Positions 48,231 through 60,025 are shown, counted from the stretch's first letter. The stretch is 64,000 nt of DNA from Holacanthus passer (GCA_025331565.1 JAFREQ010000045.1:620001-684000); one strand, 5' to 3'. Notes: generated from the letters alone by a model not told the origin. Made by a program: numbers and translations.

Positions 48231-49439
48231 ATGCAAGCAGCCACACGAGCATGTCGGTGTTTGCAACGACTGTAAATATTGTAATTGTGCATGAAAGGTG
48301 TCTGAGTTGTGGCTTGTTCGTGTCCTCTGTGTAAATCTGCAATACAGCATAGATTAGCAGGCAGGGACTGAAGACAAAGCAGGGAGAAAGTTGGTCCCAG
48401 TGTAGAGACTAACTGGGAAATGATGGTGAAGGTGAGAGAGAGCGAGCACTTTCCATTTAACGATGAGTGTTCATTATGAGTGCAGAACTAAAGGCTGTTA
48501 TGTAAAACAAGCTCATTTGGGCATAAAAAACTGAAACATCCTGTGCATCCACAACATCTCTCCTCCGTTCATACGCTTCTTTCTGGAGCGCGTCCAGACT
48601 GAGGAGGGAGTTTATGCTTAAAAACTGTGAATATAGTCAGCGTGCCAGTGGTGGGAGGAGGAGGGTGACATTATTTTGGCTCGTGTCTTATGCCGTAAAA
48701 TACATTCAATTACTGTGAATGTACTTTAGTCTGCAGTATGATATTTGAATTAAATGGGTCAGGGCTGCGAGAATATACATTTCAGCGTTAATCAAAGTTT
48801 TAAAAATGTCACAAAAACTACACAGACCAGATTCAATATTCTTAACTTACTTAATTAACCCTAATGTTGTGTTTTGAGACCTCCTGTCCCCTTTTTGAAC
48901 AGCTCTAAAAACATGATCAGTATTATTTTATCAGCTTGATACTTCTTGACTTTTCCCAATTACACGAACTTTGTCCATAAAATTTCTCTGTCTGTGAATG
49001 ACTTTTTGTCAAACTAAAGGAATGTGCTGTAAATTTTGTTCATGCATTGCTCATATAACACACACACAGCATGAAATGTGTCCTTGGGAAAAAATACAAT
49101 ATTAATAGTTTTCTATTTACTTAGTTTTAATTTTAATTTAATTTTGTCTTTACATATCAATGGCGTCTGTAGGACAGCAAACAGTGAGGAAGTAAAAAGG
49201 CACAGGGGTTAAATTAAGGATTAAAAAGATTCAATCAAAGACAACACACACACACACACACACACACACACCTTTGTACTAAAGAGTTCAACACAAAATG
49301 AAGCTCTGGCAAAAATTTAAAAATCTTTCACATTTTGTCTTTATTCCTCCATTTCATTCTGCTCTAATCTTGTTACTTCTGCTTTTCCTTTCCTTCAAAA
49401 TCCAGACATTGACTTATTCTACATTTTATTTAATTTATT
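48231..49439. other. Non-coding; candidate conserved element at 48470-48670
   Basis: 48470-48670 (GTAAAACAAGCTCATTTGGG, CGTTCATACGCTTCTTTCTG, GAGTTTATGCTTAAAAACTG) has conserved-element-like texture. Elsewhere AT-rich, with a (CA)n tract at 49244-49272. Confidence 0.45.
49244..49272. repeat. (CA)n microsatellite
   Basis: About 14 perfect CA units. Confidence 0.95.
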
Positions 49440-49690
49440 TAAAACACCACATCCGGCCAATAACCTTTTTCCCTACAAGCCAATCAGCTCTTGGTTGCAG
49501 CCACCAATCACCTCTGGAACGATTCATGCCTTTACTCCACCGACACCACCACCATCCATGGGGTCTAATCACCAAAGTCTTTCTCTATTGCTAACCTCAA
49601 TAAATATTGTTACACACTTCAAAACTGATCTCTCCTCACTGAACTTCGATTAAACCGTAATAACCGAAATAATTTAGAAACATTAATTCC
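49440..49690. repeat. Probable teleost repeat with three CCAAT boxes
   Basis: CCGGCCAATAACC, AAGCCAATCAGC and CCACCAATCACC lie within 60 bp, followed by GGGGTCTAATCACCAAAGTC and CTCAATAAATATTGTTACAC, then TCTCTCCTCACTGAACTTCG. The second half resembles a repeat I recall from other fish genomes ('TTCAATAAACATTGTTACACACTTC'). It could be a solo LTR or part of another element; terminal repeats were not found. Confidence 0.4.
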
Positions 49691-51904
49691 CACGTCTCGA
49701 GCTGTAACAGTAGATTCAAAGTGTCACAATGTGCAGTGGGAGGATAATGAGAGCCCATTAGTCCTCGTAAGTTAAATCATTTCATATTGAATATTAGACC
49801 AATATATTAAATGTGATGAGTATGGAGAGACTGATCCTGCTATCAGAGTCTTTTGCAAGAAAGACGTACAGTATAAATGTTAAATTTGTCGGGTATATTT
49901 CTGACTGTAAGTGAATTAAATGAGAAAACAATTCTTAACGTACAAACAATTTCTAGATGGTGAATAGACAAGAAACACTGGGAGACAGCAAGGAATGAAG
50001 TTTGCAGCTGAACCAGGAATATTGAGGTTATGTTTCTCAACCATTAGACCATTAAACGTCTCATTTTGCTCATTTTATTATCCTATATTTTTCTTCTTGA
50101 TTGTGTTTTTGCTATATATATACAAAAACAGAATAAATGGAAAGACACTATAATTGCCTTTTATCGAGCCAAAATTTTTTTGTCTGCTTCCGAGCAGACG
50201 ACAACTCCTGGAGGGGAGAACGAGGTCTGTGGTATTGATAATGTTCTACAGCCTACAGATATTGGAAAATGAGTGGTGGCCTCCCGTGAACTCAGCCTGG
50301 TCACGGGAAACAACCTGAGGGAGGACGTGTTTGAGCTGCGGAGTAAAAAACATCAGCTATGAATTGTGGGTTTTGGTCTGTGAGCCAAATTCAAATTCAT
50401 TTGTGATAGCAGCTTTATTATTTCTCCAGAAGACAAGATGTGATTTATTGCATGTATGTAGAAGAGAAGAGTTTCCAAAAATGCTCTAAAAATCTTTATT
50501 CAAATTATAAATGGGAACAGTAATTTGGAAGAGTTCTGTGGGTGGATTGGATTAATTCTGCAGCTGTCTTTGGGTAATTGTTAGAAGCTCAAGGCTGTTT
50601 AGAAAGTATCTCTTGCAACTCTTCTCTGCTGGAGGTTCAGTTTGTAGAGTCGAGTGATATGGCTCAAAAACCTTATTGATTTCTCAGAGCTCGGACAGAA
50701 TTGTAAGAGCCGTCCTCCATCAGGGGATCAGACGACGAGCAGCTCGGGACTTGAGTTGACAAAAAGTCATATTCATGTTCAGAGAAATGCAGGAATAATC
50801 AGACGCACTGTTATCACTAAAAACAAGAATAAGTGAGAATTGTGAAAATTAGGATGCATAAGAAAATCTTGAATCTGGTGTCTTGATTGTTAGTATGTCT
50901 TTCCCTGTGATTACATATGTTGGTATATTGGCTAAACAGCCTGTTGGTATCTGTGTATTTAATTGTTGCAGAGAGAAAGCAAAGCAGATGTTTTTAGAAA
51001 AATTCCCAAATCGAGACAGAAACCATCTCAGGATTGTTCTCAAAACACCCAAACAAACATGTCAGACAACATTTCCTTCACTTTACTTGAAAACTTTGCT
51101 GCAGCTAAACTGTGAAAACAGAATTGTCAGATATCATTGGGAACCAAACTGAAACTACAAATGCAAAAATGAAGGGGTGAACACAGATGCTGCCCAGTGG
51201 AGTGGATGTGAAAGTTTTACTCATAATTCTCAGCGACTGTGTAGTTCAGTCACTTTTTTCCTCAGCCAAGAGGTTGGATCCCTGCACAAATGTACAACAG
51301 TAAGTGAAAGCATCACATGTCTTCACTTCAGGAGAACATTCAGTCTGTAAAAAAAACAGTCGACGAGCACCGTACAAAAGGTTAAAAGCTCAGCAGCCAA
51401 TCATCAGCGTTATCAGACTATGATTTCTTCTGTGACTTTCAGTCTTTTGATTGGCTTTTAATGAGGAAGTAAAATACTGTGGATCGTAGCTGAGGCGCTC
51501 TTGGTCACCAGAGAGGAGCTGCTAAAAGCTACTGGTTTGATCCGTGACGTTGGTGATTCAATGTAGTCAGTTGGGTTTAAAGACTTGTTGTTGTTGGGTT
51601 TTGAATCTTAATGATTCTCCTGTGTTATGCAGACTTTTCTCTTTGTACCACCCCATTTGACTGCACATCAAAACACTGCGCTGGAGGGCCGCCTCCAGAA
51701 ATGTCACCGAAGAGATACCTGCAGCATCACAGCCCGAGTGTCGGGCCGCTGACCAAGCTGTCGCATCTGGAAGTGACGACGGGCTGGAGGTGTTTAGCCC
51801 TGAGGTGCACCGAAGTCAACTGCTTTATACAAATGCTGGATTAAAGGAGGGATCCAACTTAAACAGACAAGCGGTACCATTTTAAATGTAATTCATCTAA
51901 GATC
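49691..51904. other. Non-coding, probably several eroded repeats, no gene
   Basis: 50150-50360 and 51230-51860 have the mixed composition of old repeats. Near 51245-51285 and 51495-51550 there are box-B-like words (GAGGTTGGATCCCTGC; TACTGGTTTGATCCGTGAC) that could be remains of tRNA-derived SINEs. The plus frame 51611-51844 is not recognised. Confidence 0.4.
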
Positions 51905-52060
51905 CCCAGTTGACCTCTGAGGAGTCTGGGAGGAAACTGGAGAGCGAGGACGACACGGAGAATATGTGATCTCCACACAGAAAGCAACATGGCAACAAGC
52001 ACTAGTCTTTCTTGATGCGAGGCGACAGTCCGACCACTTAGCCACCGTGATGCCCGGATA
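51905..52060. repeat. Percomorph CATCCATCC-type repeat, 3' portion
   Basis: GTCTGGGAGGAAACTGGAG, GGACGACACGGAGAATATG, GATCTCCACACAGAAAGC, GATGCGAGGCGACAGTCCG and ACCACTTAGCCACCGTGATG match, in order, the distal half of the family seen at 32789-32960. Confidence 0.8.
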
Positions 52061-53979
52061 GATCTGGGTTACACAGCCTGATGTCTCCCACTTTATCCTC
52101 TGTGGGTTCGTTTATGATTCTTTTAATATCTGAATAAGACTCTCACATGAATTCTTGCTGTGGTTTAAGACCCATCACTTCTTTTGTAGCTCAGACGTTA
52201 TTGTGGATATTATTAAAACTGATTAGCTCAATTTTACTTTGAAACTCAAAAACATCATCACTTATTTGTCTGTACGTACAATTACAATGAAGGAGAATAT
52301 AAGAAATCACTTCCACACTGCAGACTGACTTGTGCATATATTCTGTACGGCCTAAGAGAAAATTCAAGCTGGATAATTCTTCATAAAGCTGGGCCATCGT
52401 GAAAAGTTGTAAAGCCGATGTTCTGAAGCTCAGAAGTAATAATAAGGCAAAAGAAGAAGAGGCAGACAGAAGAGACTGCGGGCGAGCGCCGTCGAAATAA
52501 AAGGAAATGATGCTGAGGGAGAGAAGAAAGTGGATGTGATAAAAATAAGAGGGGGTAGAAAGAAAGGGGGACTGAAGCAGCAGGCGATCCTGACAAGTAA
52601 GACTCCTGCCTGATCACAAGAGTTGTTCACAGATCGGATGCTGAAGTCAGCGCATTTGAAGCAGCAGAAGCCGCTGTGGGAATAAATTCCTCCCAACCGA
52701 GGGAAGACGGAGAGAAAGAGGACAGAAAGAGAGAAATATGGAGATGGAGAGACAGGAAGTTCATCGCCTGCTGGTCTCTCGTATCCAGAATGTAACTTGG
52801 TGAATCTCAAAGATAACAGACAGAAAAGAGAGAGTACAGCTAACATGTCATTGTATCCAAGTAGTACTGCAGTACTTTTTAGGCCTGTTTGCTCGAGCGA
52901 GCTGTCCAACTTCTTTGCAGTTCACAAACTTCTTGCACAAAGATAAACTGTATAATAGTCTGGTGTGTTAAGTTTAACACAAGATGCAAAGAAATACAGA
53001 CAATTTCAAGTAATTTTAAGCCCAAAAAGTTACTAAAGCATGAGTTTTGGTTTGTCTTGCTGTTTGGCTGAATGATCGATTTCTGTATCAACCAGATGAT
53101 AAATTTAGCCCAGTGTCATTTATAGACAGAGTCAATAAATAATGATGAATAAATCATCTTTAAAATATTTGAAAATGATGATTTAAAAAAGTTTATTGTG
53201 GTAGAGTTCATAATTGATTTAAAACAAGAAACTAAAGCAAAGATGGAAACAAAGGATGTGGAATTCAGGAGCTCAGTCCTCCAAGCGATGTCTTAATTTA
53301 ATTTTTTTCAATGAAAAAACCTCTCACATTTCAAAAGAAGCATTAAATGTAGTATTCTCATCATCTCATAAAGTCAGATAATATCATATGATGTAGGTAT
53401 CTCTTCTGTTTGCCATCAGTAAATAGTAAATATATATCTGAACTGAGGTCCAGAAGTATGAAATAGATCAATGAAAATAATGGAAGCCAATGTCCATCTG
53501 CATTGTTAGTTCTTGTTAGCAGCCTCGATACGTTTTTAATCACGAGGCATTACAGAAAAATAGACATGATATTGATGGATTTAAACTGCTAGTTGGTTTG
53601 TTAAAAATCAGAACTTGTGCTGGAAATAAACACGGCCCCTTGTTCCTGTTGATATTTAATATAAGCTCTCATTAAGGTGTGTGTGTTGCATTATGTGGAC
53701 CGATATGAAATCACACACAAATGGTGACAAAATCCTCTGTCGAAGAAGCTCCAGCCTGTGATGTGTGGAGACCGTCCCCGTCAGCACAACCACAAGGACT
53801 CTACAACCCACGTCTTCCTCTCGGCCGGCCAAATGGCCGAGCCGGCCCGGGGAAAGACACAATTAAAAGAAACTGCTCTTTTATGCACTGAATACATGGG
53901 CAGCAGACCGCAGGGCCTCCCCGGGGTTTCACAAAAATCATTCAACAGGATATTTGAACAGCTGAATAATGTGCAAATA
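52061..53979. other. Non-coding; purine-rich stretch at 52430-52780
   Basis: 52430-52780 is strongly purine-rich on plus (AAGAAGAAGAGGCAGACAGA, GAGAAGAAAGTGG and similar). This produces a 159-codon pyrimidine-coded open frame on minus (Phe/Leu/Ser-rich) that is not credible. 53740-53990 is GC-richer with no recognised content. Confidence 0.5.
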
Positions 53980-54200
53980 CTGTGAAGTGCTGCACAGAGA
54001 GTTTGTCAAAAAGTGCTTATCCTCCTTGTAGCTGTGGAGCGAGTGGCAAGTAGGAGACCCAATTCTCTGCTCCCTTAGCAGAAAATGATTATATTACAGT
54101 GCACAGGCTAGACTTACTGTACACCAATTAAGGTAATAGCTTGATTAAAGGATTATGTGGTTCACAGGAAGCCTGGTTTGTAGGAGGGTGTGTGGTTTCG
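53980..54200. other. Candidate conserved non-coding element
   Basis: GAGTTTGTCAAAAAGTGC, AGACCCAATTCTCTGCTCC, AGCAGAAAATGATTATATTA and ACACCAATTAAGGTAATAGC in unbroken, repeat-free sequence. Judged by texture only. Confidence 0.35.
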
Positions 54201-54559
54201 AACAAGATAAAGGAAAATAATACAATAGGAAAATGGAGGTTTTACGTTGCCATTCATTGTTTTATTCATGTTTGTGGTGATGAACATATATTACACATTT
54301 CTACTTGCACTGCAACATAGATAGATAGATATGCACACATAGATTATGACTGCATGCATGAAACAACGTGATGTGCTATAGGATAATATGAGTTTTTATA
54401 GTTTGGAAAAATACACCCAACAAGTTGACATGTCACCAAACTCATCCTTCAATCTGAGGCTGCTGACAGGAAGCTACAGTCTGTTCCTCAGCAGAATAAT
54501 TCAAGCTCACACAGCAGCAATGCTTCACTTGGCCTGTGACTGCGTTCCTTGTTTTCCAT
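54201..54559. other. Non-coding, nothing recognised
   Basis: AT-rich, with a short ATAGATAGATAGATA tract near 54318-54332. Confidence 0.5.
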
Positions 54560-54850
54560 GTTGTTGACACATCCGCCAGCTCCGCCTCCCTAATTTCCAT
54601 GCAGGCGGGATCGAGATAACGGGCTTATTAATATCAGATGTAAGTGCAAAGATAAGCTGGCGATCAGATCCAGATAACAAATCCAGATACAGAAGTTAAT
54701 ACCAGGTGTAAATAACAAATTTGATCGTAATCAAATGATTACACTGGCAGACGCATGTTCGGTGCAGCTAATGAGGAAGTGGTGGAGGAGACGGGCAGCC
54801 GTGTCAGTCTGGTGGCGATGGTAAACCAGAACCAGGGAGTTATCTACCTG
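54560..54850. promoter_or_regulatory. Candidate enhancer with GATA-site cluster
   Basis: Three AGATAA words occur within 64 bp (54614-54619, 54650-54656 as AGATAAG, 54672-54677), with TCCAGATA repeated twice at 54669-54688 and further GATC/GATT words around. Flanking CCTAATTTCCATGCAGG and ATCAAATGATTACACTGG look like homeodomain or POU sites. No repeat family is recognised. Confidence 0.35.
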
Positions 54851-55789
54851 AGAGAGAGGATGAGAGAGAGCCGAGCCGATGGCAGAATGTCAGCAGCGTA
54901 ACACTCCTGATCAAGATGTTTAGCTTGACGTCCAGGGAGAAAGAAATGGCCTAAGTGTTTTAACACCCTGCCATTATAAGTCAAACTGTAGTGAACATCG
55001 GTCTCCAACAGTAAATGTCAAGGGCAGCGGCAAAGTCAGGGGGATGAGCCTATATACTGTAAAAGAAGCCATTTGTCACTGTTCTGCATCCCATTACTGA
55101 GGCTCCAATTTGTAGCCGCAGCGCAGCAGCATACAGGAGGAAGAGGGGGAAGAAATACCCTCTATCACCTCGCACAGCCCCGATAATCTCCACAAAGCTG
55201 CCACGCAATACTCCTCCGCTCCTCGTTTGCATTTTGGAAGCATCCTCGGGAGGCAGAGTGGAAAATACTGTTAGGTTTTTGATTTGAATCAATGGTTTGT
55301 TCAAACGGCTAACATCATAACAGATTAACTTTGCTCTGTTCTTCTGTTCACTCACCTGCAGGAAGTCGGCTGACTGGAAGAATCAGATAAACCGGCTTTG
55401 GCTGCCAGATTTTTTTTTTTTTTTTTTTTTCATGAAAATGCAGCAAATAGCAATTTTATAACTCACAAAAGGGAAGGCAGTTTGATCCTCCGTTGCTGAA
55501 GTAGCCTTACGTTCAATCAATGTTATTTATGCCACAATGTAGTTCTCTATATTTAGTCCATCTTGATCAATGCTCCATGATAGAGACATTTTCTGGCTGC
55601 TGGCATTAGTGCAGCCATTAAACTTTCTCTGATGCAGCACTTTCTGTGTAAGTGGACAATTTTGCTGACTTTCCCACTGCAGGTCGATGATAAATTGGAT
55701 TCTAAGTAAACAGTGATGAAGCACCTTAAGCAGTCAGTATTGGCATTCATAAACCCTGCTCCATATCCAGGCCATTCCTAATCATCGGT
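54851..55789. other. Non-coding, with T21 tract
   Basis: Mixed composition. 55110-55250 is GC-richer. T21 at 55410-55430. The short minus frames (55050-55355, 55527-55750) have no protein character. Confidence 0.5.
55410..55430. repeat. T21 homopolymer
   Basis: Uninterrupted T run. Confidence 0.9.
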
Positions 55790-56170
55790 GACAAATATAC
55801 TTAGGAGCACCTTTGGGCCACCTTTGACAGCTGCATTGTGTGCAGCCGAGATGAAACCCTCTCCCCCTGGTTGATCAGCCAGCCGGCCTGACCTTCCTGC
55901 CTCCTGTTGCCATTTTTGGACTATATTTTCACAGTAATCCACTCATCTGACAGTATCTTCAAGCCCTTTCATAATAATCTTTAATAAGGACGACCTTTGA
56001 TGCCACAGACAGCTTCACTGGGCTGTCTGATTTCTCCTCAGCATGTCGACAGGCTACTAATCCTCCTCTCTTATCTCGGCTCCCTCTGATATCAAGGCTT
56101 AGTTTTCTTCGGGCTGTGGCAGCTGTTAGTAATGAACTTGGCATTTTTATTTTACTCCGGCGCATTGACA
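55790..56170. other. Strong candidate conserved non-coding element
   Basis: 380 bp of even composition: GGCCACCTTTGACAGCTGCA, TGGTTGATCAGCCAGCCGG, CTTTCATAATAATCTTTAAT, GGACGACCTTTGATGCC, GGCAGCTGTTAGTAATGAAC. It contains TGACAG (MEIS/TGIF), CTTTGAT (TCF/SOX) and TAATGA words, with no simple repeats and no recognised repeat family. Confidence 0.45.
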
Positions 56171-56329
56171 GTCAGAGTTAGGATTGACTGTCAAGCCATT
56201 AAAAGGAAATTTCTGTTTTGATGATGCGATACTGTGTCGCTCAGAAGTTCACATAAAACTGTGTTAACCCTCTTCAAACGGGAGGGAGCCGGAATCACAA
56301 GCGGTTCTGCGGCGCTGTCATTTCACAAA

Positions 56330-57300
56330 GAAGGCAATTGTATCCGCGAGTGTACCACGAGATATTGCAGCGTTCGAGCATTCACCATGTCGCTTTCCTA
56401 AGAAGAATATCGGGCCATTTCAGCAGAATGCTTCCTGTTGGGTAATAAAACTTAGCGTGTACAAGAGTTATATGTCCCTGAATTTCCCGTCAAGGCAGTG
56501 CGTCTCAGCCTGAGCACGGGAAAGCGCCTAAGCTGAGCTGATGGATGGCGGAGTCGCAGGCATCCAGGACTGCCAAGCCTCGGCGCTCGGCTCGCACCGG
56601 TGCAGCCTTGGGATACGCCGAGGAGGAGAGCTATTGGAGCGCTATCAGTATTCTCAGAGATTATAATGTCATTACAAGCTTGTACCATTGAGCATAATAC
56701 TTGGAGACTCACTTCCAGAAGGTGCACTTTAAATGAAAATATATGCAGCTGAATTCACAGAGCCAGAGCTGTGGGAAAGACAGACAGGTAATGTATTAAT
56801 ATTCCTATTATGGCTGTCACAGTCAGTCATAGTCATGCAAGTCTCACCCAACGTAATAGCCCGGCCTCGTGTCCGGCAGTAGTCTCATGAACGGGCATTA
56901 GTCTTGGCTCATTTAGGACATCGTAGTCTGGAGGGCAAATCCTGTGCATTTGACATTATTGAAATTAAGACAGAAATGACAAGTAGCTGCTGGAAAAAGG
57001 AGTCAACACTTTGGGATTCCACAGGGCAGCAAGGTGACAACCCAGCAACACGGTGACAGCAATGAAAAAAAAAAAAAAAAGTTCTGGCGAGGCGTTTCAA
57101 GGCCGTTCCTTGTAATCAGCACCCACAGCTGTTTGCTCCAAGGAAGACACCAAGTGGCACTAACAACAAGCCAGCACCATATGTGTGAGCCATTAGTGCT
57201 CAATGTTTTAATTACTGTACAAATCAGCAGTGTTTCAATGTTGGGATGGGATGGAAACACACCCTCCTGCCTCACCTGAAACAGATGCCGGAGCTACGTC
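56330..57300. other. Candidate conserved non-coding blocks
   Basis: 56330-56740 (GGCAATTGTATCCGCGAG, GAGATATTGCAGCGTTCG, GTAATAAAACTTAGCGTG, CTATTGGAGCGCTATCAG) and 56750-57060 (GTAATGTATTAATATTCC, TTGACATTATTGAAATTAAG) are repeat-free. An A18 run at 57065-57082 separates them from 57085-57290. The minus frames that span the A-run are artefacts. Confidence 0.4.
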
Positions 57301-57527
57301 TAAATGGAGCTGTTTACGTCTTTTGTCGGTCAAGGGGAAAGGACTTAACAGGTCCTGCATAGTGGTATAACCTTAAGCCACCAAAAATAATTGAACTGCA
57401 ACAATCCCCAAAATAATCTGCGCCCGGCTCTCAGTCTAGTGGTTGAAACATTGCACGGTGCCTTTTCTTTTGCTCCCTTCCTGCCAATTGAAGCAATGCC
57501 AACCTGTAATTCTCTTCTCTCCTCCAG
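57301..57527 (+). other. Upstream flank of the candidate exon, with acceptor tract
   Basis: The sequence up to about 57500 is non-coding. 57509-57527 is a pyrimidine-rich acceptor (TTCTCTTCTCTCCTCCAG), with an in-frame TAA at 57506-57508 just before it. Confidence 0.45.
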
Positions 57528-57728
57528 ATCCCCACACTGACATCAAGTGAAACAAGTCCATCCCTCCCTGCCTCTGGAGGCAAGCAGCCAAATGGTTCCA
57601 TTAGCATGCCTCCAGAGGAACTAGGCCAGGCAATAACGTTGCTCATTCTCTGCAAGTCAGATGGGAAAGAGCTGCTGCAACAAGGCACCGCGGAGAGTCA
57701 CTTTAGCAGCGTGATTCAATTGCGAAAG
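57528..57728 (+). CDS. Candidate internal coding exon, 67 codons, unknown protein
   Basis: A good 3' splice site (TTCTCTTCTCTCCTCCAG) ends at 57527 and AAAG|GTGTGA gives a donor at 57729. The 201 bp between them are open in the frame that starts exactly at the acceptor, and the length is a multiple of three (phase 0 at both ends). In-frame stops sit immediately outside on both sides (TAA 57506, TGA in the donor at 57732). The peptide starts IPTLTSSETSPSLPASGG (Ser/Thr/Pro-rich linker), continues through KQPNGSISMPPEE to a more structured, hydrophobic part (LGQAITLLILCKSDGKELL) and ends SSVIQLRK. It has no signal peptide or recognised domain; the hydrophobic run is too short and too charged at its end for a clear membrane helix. 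I do not recognise the family. No partner exon was found nearby, so introns would be long. The donor is not optimal (GTGTGA). Confidence 0.5.
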
Positions 57729-58344
57729 GTGTGAACAAATGATACACGGCTACATACAGATGAGACCATTGTGAAAGTTCCACTTTTAATACAATCTCAC
57801 TGAACTATTTCTGCCCTTTTGACTCTCCCCCTGAGAGGAACTCAGAGAGAGAGAGAGAGAGAGAAAAAAAAAGTATTTGCAGCTTTCCGAATTGTCGGGT
57901 AACTAGTCAGCTGAGAGATAGTAGAGTTTTGTGCTGCAACATACTGATTTGCTCCAAGAATGAATTGACAGCAGCATTAAAGCCGGGAGAGACAGGATAA
58001 ATGTGTGCAGAGGGACTGAAATCACTTCCACTGCATCGTCTGATCGGTGGGAAATACTAAAGTTTGGAAAGAGCCCACACACTCTCTCACACTTGTTTAC
58101 TGCGATCATGTACTTTGTCTCGTGAAACTAACTTTAGTCTACTTTTAAATTACTTCAGTGACATTTTTTCCTCAGCCTGATTTTAAAATTTGACTTTTCA
58201 TTCCATCCAGACATTTCTCCAACAAGCAAAAAGTTTAACTCATCAATAAAACCAGAAAACTATGGTGGATATGTTAGTTATAGAACTTCCCCTCTAATGG
58301 ACATTTAGCTGACTGTAGTACTTTTCTCTGCTTGTGCTAATGTT
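57729..58344. other. Non-coding, nothing recognised
   Basis: (GA)n at about 57846-57863 followed by A9; otherwise AT-rich unique DNA. Confidence 0.5.
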
Positions 58345-58580
58345 ACACTGTTTTAGCTTCATCCCATAATTGTCACTTATAACCACAACATGCTGCTCCA
58401 CCTTTACTAGAAGTAATATACACATTCATGCATCAATTATTATAATTCAGTAAGATAATAAACATAATTTTGAAACCGACCATTCTACATAATGAGTACT
58501 ACTGTTTGTGCTTTAACTATATTTTGATGGTAACACTTATGTACTTTTACTTTGGAGGACTTTTACTTCAGTGTTTTTAA
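58345..58580. repeat. Teleost interspersed repeat (TTTAACTATATTTTGATG..TACTTTTACTT family)
   Basis: CATGCATCAATTATTATAAT, CAGTAAGATAATAAACATAA, GAGTACTACTGTTTGTGC, TTTAACTATATTTTGATGG, AACACTTATGTACTTTTAC and AGGACTTTTACTTCAGTG follow the order of a well-known fish repeat ('ACTTTAAGTATATTTTGATGATAATACTTTTGTACTTTTACTT'). Diverged copy. Confidence 0.75.
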
Positions 58581-59726
58581 GCTGTGACTGGCTGTTGCAG
58601 CAAAATCTGGCTGTACTGAACTGTTTGAAATCCTTTACTGCTTATGAATTCAACCATCAATTTTTGCAATGTGTGATTACGCAGTGTAACGTTGATGTTC
58701 AAGATCTTAACTGTACTTATCGCACTGCATGGACCTATACTAGACCTATGCATGCTGTTTTTAGCACAGTTATATAGCCCTGTCAACGTAATAATGTATT
58801 TTTCCTGCTAATTAGTGTCCATTGCATGTGCTAAAGTGAAATGAATCTTGTAATAAATCCCTGCTTTGAGTTTCCAGCTCTGTAATGTGAGCAGTAATAT
58901 TTAGTCCATATCTTAGTGATGAGGTTAGACAGCAGTGATCATGTCGACCAGAAAGGTGAGACCTGACTCACCAGATCTCAGCAGCAGCGAGGAGGAGAGG
59001 AGTCACCACTTCTCCACTTCTCCACACTCCATGCAGATTGACACAACTGGGACTTTTTAATGAAAAAAAAAACAATATAATTACAGATTTCAGCTTTAAG
59101 TTAATGTCACAAAAATGTCACATATCCTCCTCCACCACCTGCTCCTACTTGTCACGAGGAATTTTCACCAGTGACTCGGCTCAGAAACTTAGCACTTAGG
59201 TGTTCAAGGATAATTCTGGTAATTTTCCACTTCTTTGTCATGATGAATGTGTGTGCTGCCGGGTCGTAGCTCGCTCCAACCGCTGAACTCAAGGAGTGAT
59301 TGAGGCACATGCTTTCAACACGCGGTAATAACGCCCACGCTGTGTGAGGATTTCTTCTTCTTCTACCAAGGCATGTGTGAGTATTGATGAGGAGTCTGGA
59401 GAACTGAACACACTTTACGTGAAGTAGACGCTTTCTGGCTGCTGTGATAGTCTGATGGGCCATCCCATTATTCTAACTCTCCACCCAGTCAGAGGCGGGA
59501 CCATAGTTTGACAACTGTATGCACAAGAACACAACACAAGAACAGGCAACTTTAACTCTTCTAAATGTCCACCATGGTTGTAATTATCAAGTGTACCATG
59601 GACTGTCCAGTAGCTTTTGTGGCATTTCACTGTTTCTAGTTTTGCATAATTTTGTCAATACAATATTTTGTCATGTCCATTCTCAGTCAGGTCGAGCTTG
59701 TTTTAGGTGCATGCATTAGTTGTCTT
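58581..59726. other. Non-coding; possibly eroded repeats, no gene
   Basis: 58930-59060 and 59230-59510 have mixed composition. A 103-codon minus frame (59152-59463) has no recognisable protein character. Confidence 0.45.
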
Positions 59727-60025
59727 AATGTTTAAGATAGTGTTGAAATAATTAGGTGATTAACTGATTAGTCAATTAGACTGATTTGAAAATTCTGAAA
59801 TTATTTCACTGATGGATGAGTCATTTTTCCAAGTAAAAAGAACAAACTTTGCCAGTTCTCAAACTTTAGGATTCAGTGCATTTACTTGTCTTGTGTAATA
59901 TTAATATGAATATTTGGACAGACAAAAGAAGCAACTTGAGGACAACGACTTAGCTTAATCCGACTGTGATGTAAAAAAAATTTAAAACATGTTTAATAGA
60001 TAAAAAAAAAAGGTTGTGGCCCTAC
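59727..60025. repeat. Teleost interspersed repeat (TTAACTGATTAGTCAATTAGA family)
   Basis: GTGATTAACTGATTAGTCAA, GATGAGTCATTTTTCCAAG, GCCAGTTCTCAAACTTTAGG, TTACTTGTCTTGTGTAATA, TATTTGGACAGACAAAAGAAG, CAACTTGAGGACAACGACTT and the end GGTTGTGGCCCTAC are in the order of a very abundant fish element ('CGATTAATCG...TTGCAGCCCT') carrying terminal inverted TTAATCG-type ends. Likely a decayed MITE. Confidence 0.8.

Noticed and set aside
52430..52909. 159-codon minus-strand frame, hydrophobic
   Set aside because: It is the complement of a purine-rich stretch; Phe/Leu/Ser composition is a by-product, not a membrane protein.
53740..53990. GC-rich plus frame of 75 codons as an exon
   Set aside because: No acceptor and donor in a consistent frame; translation is not protein-like.
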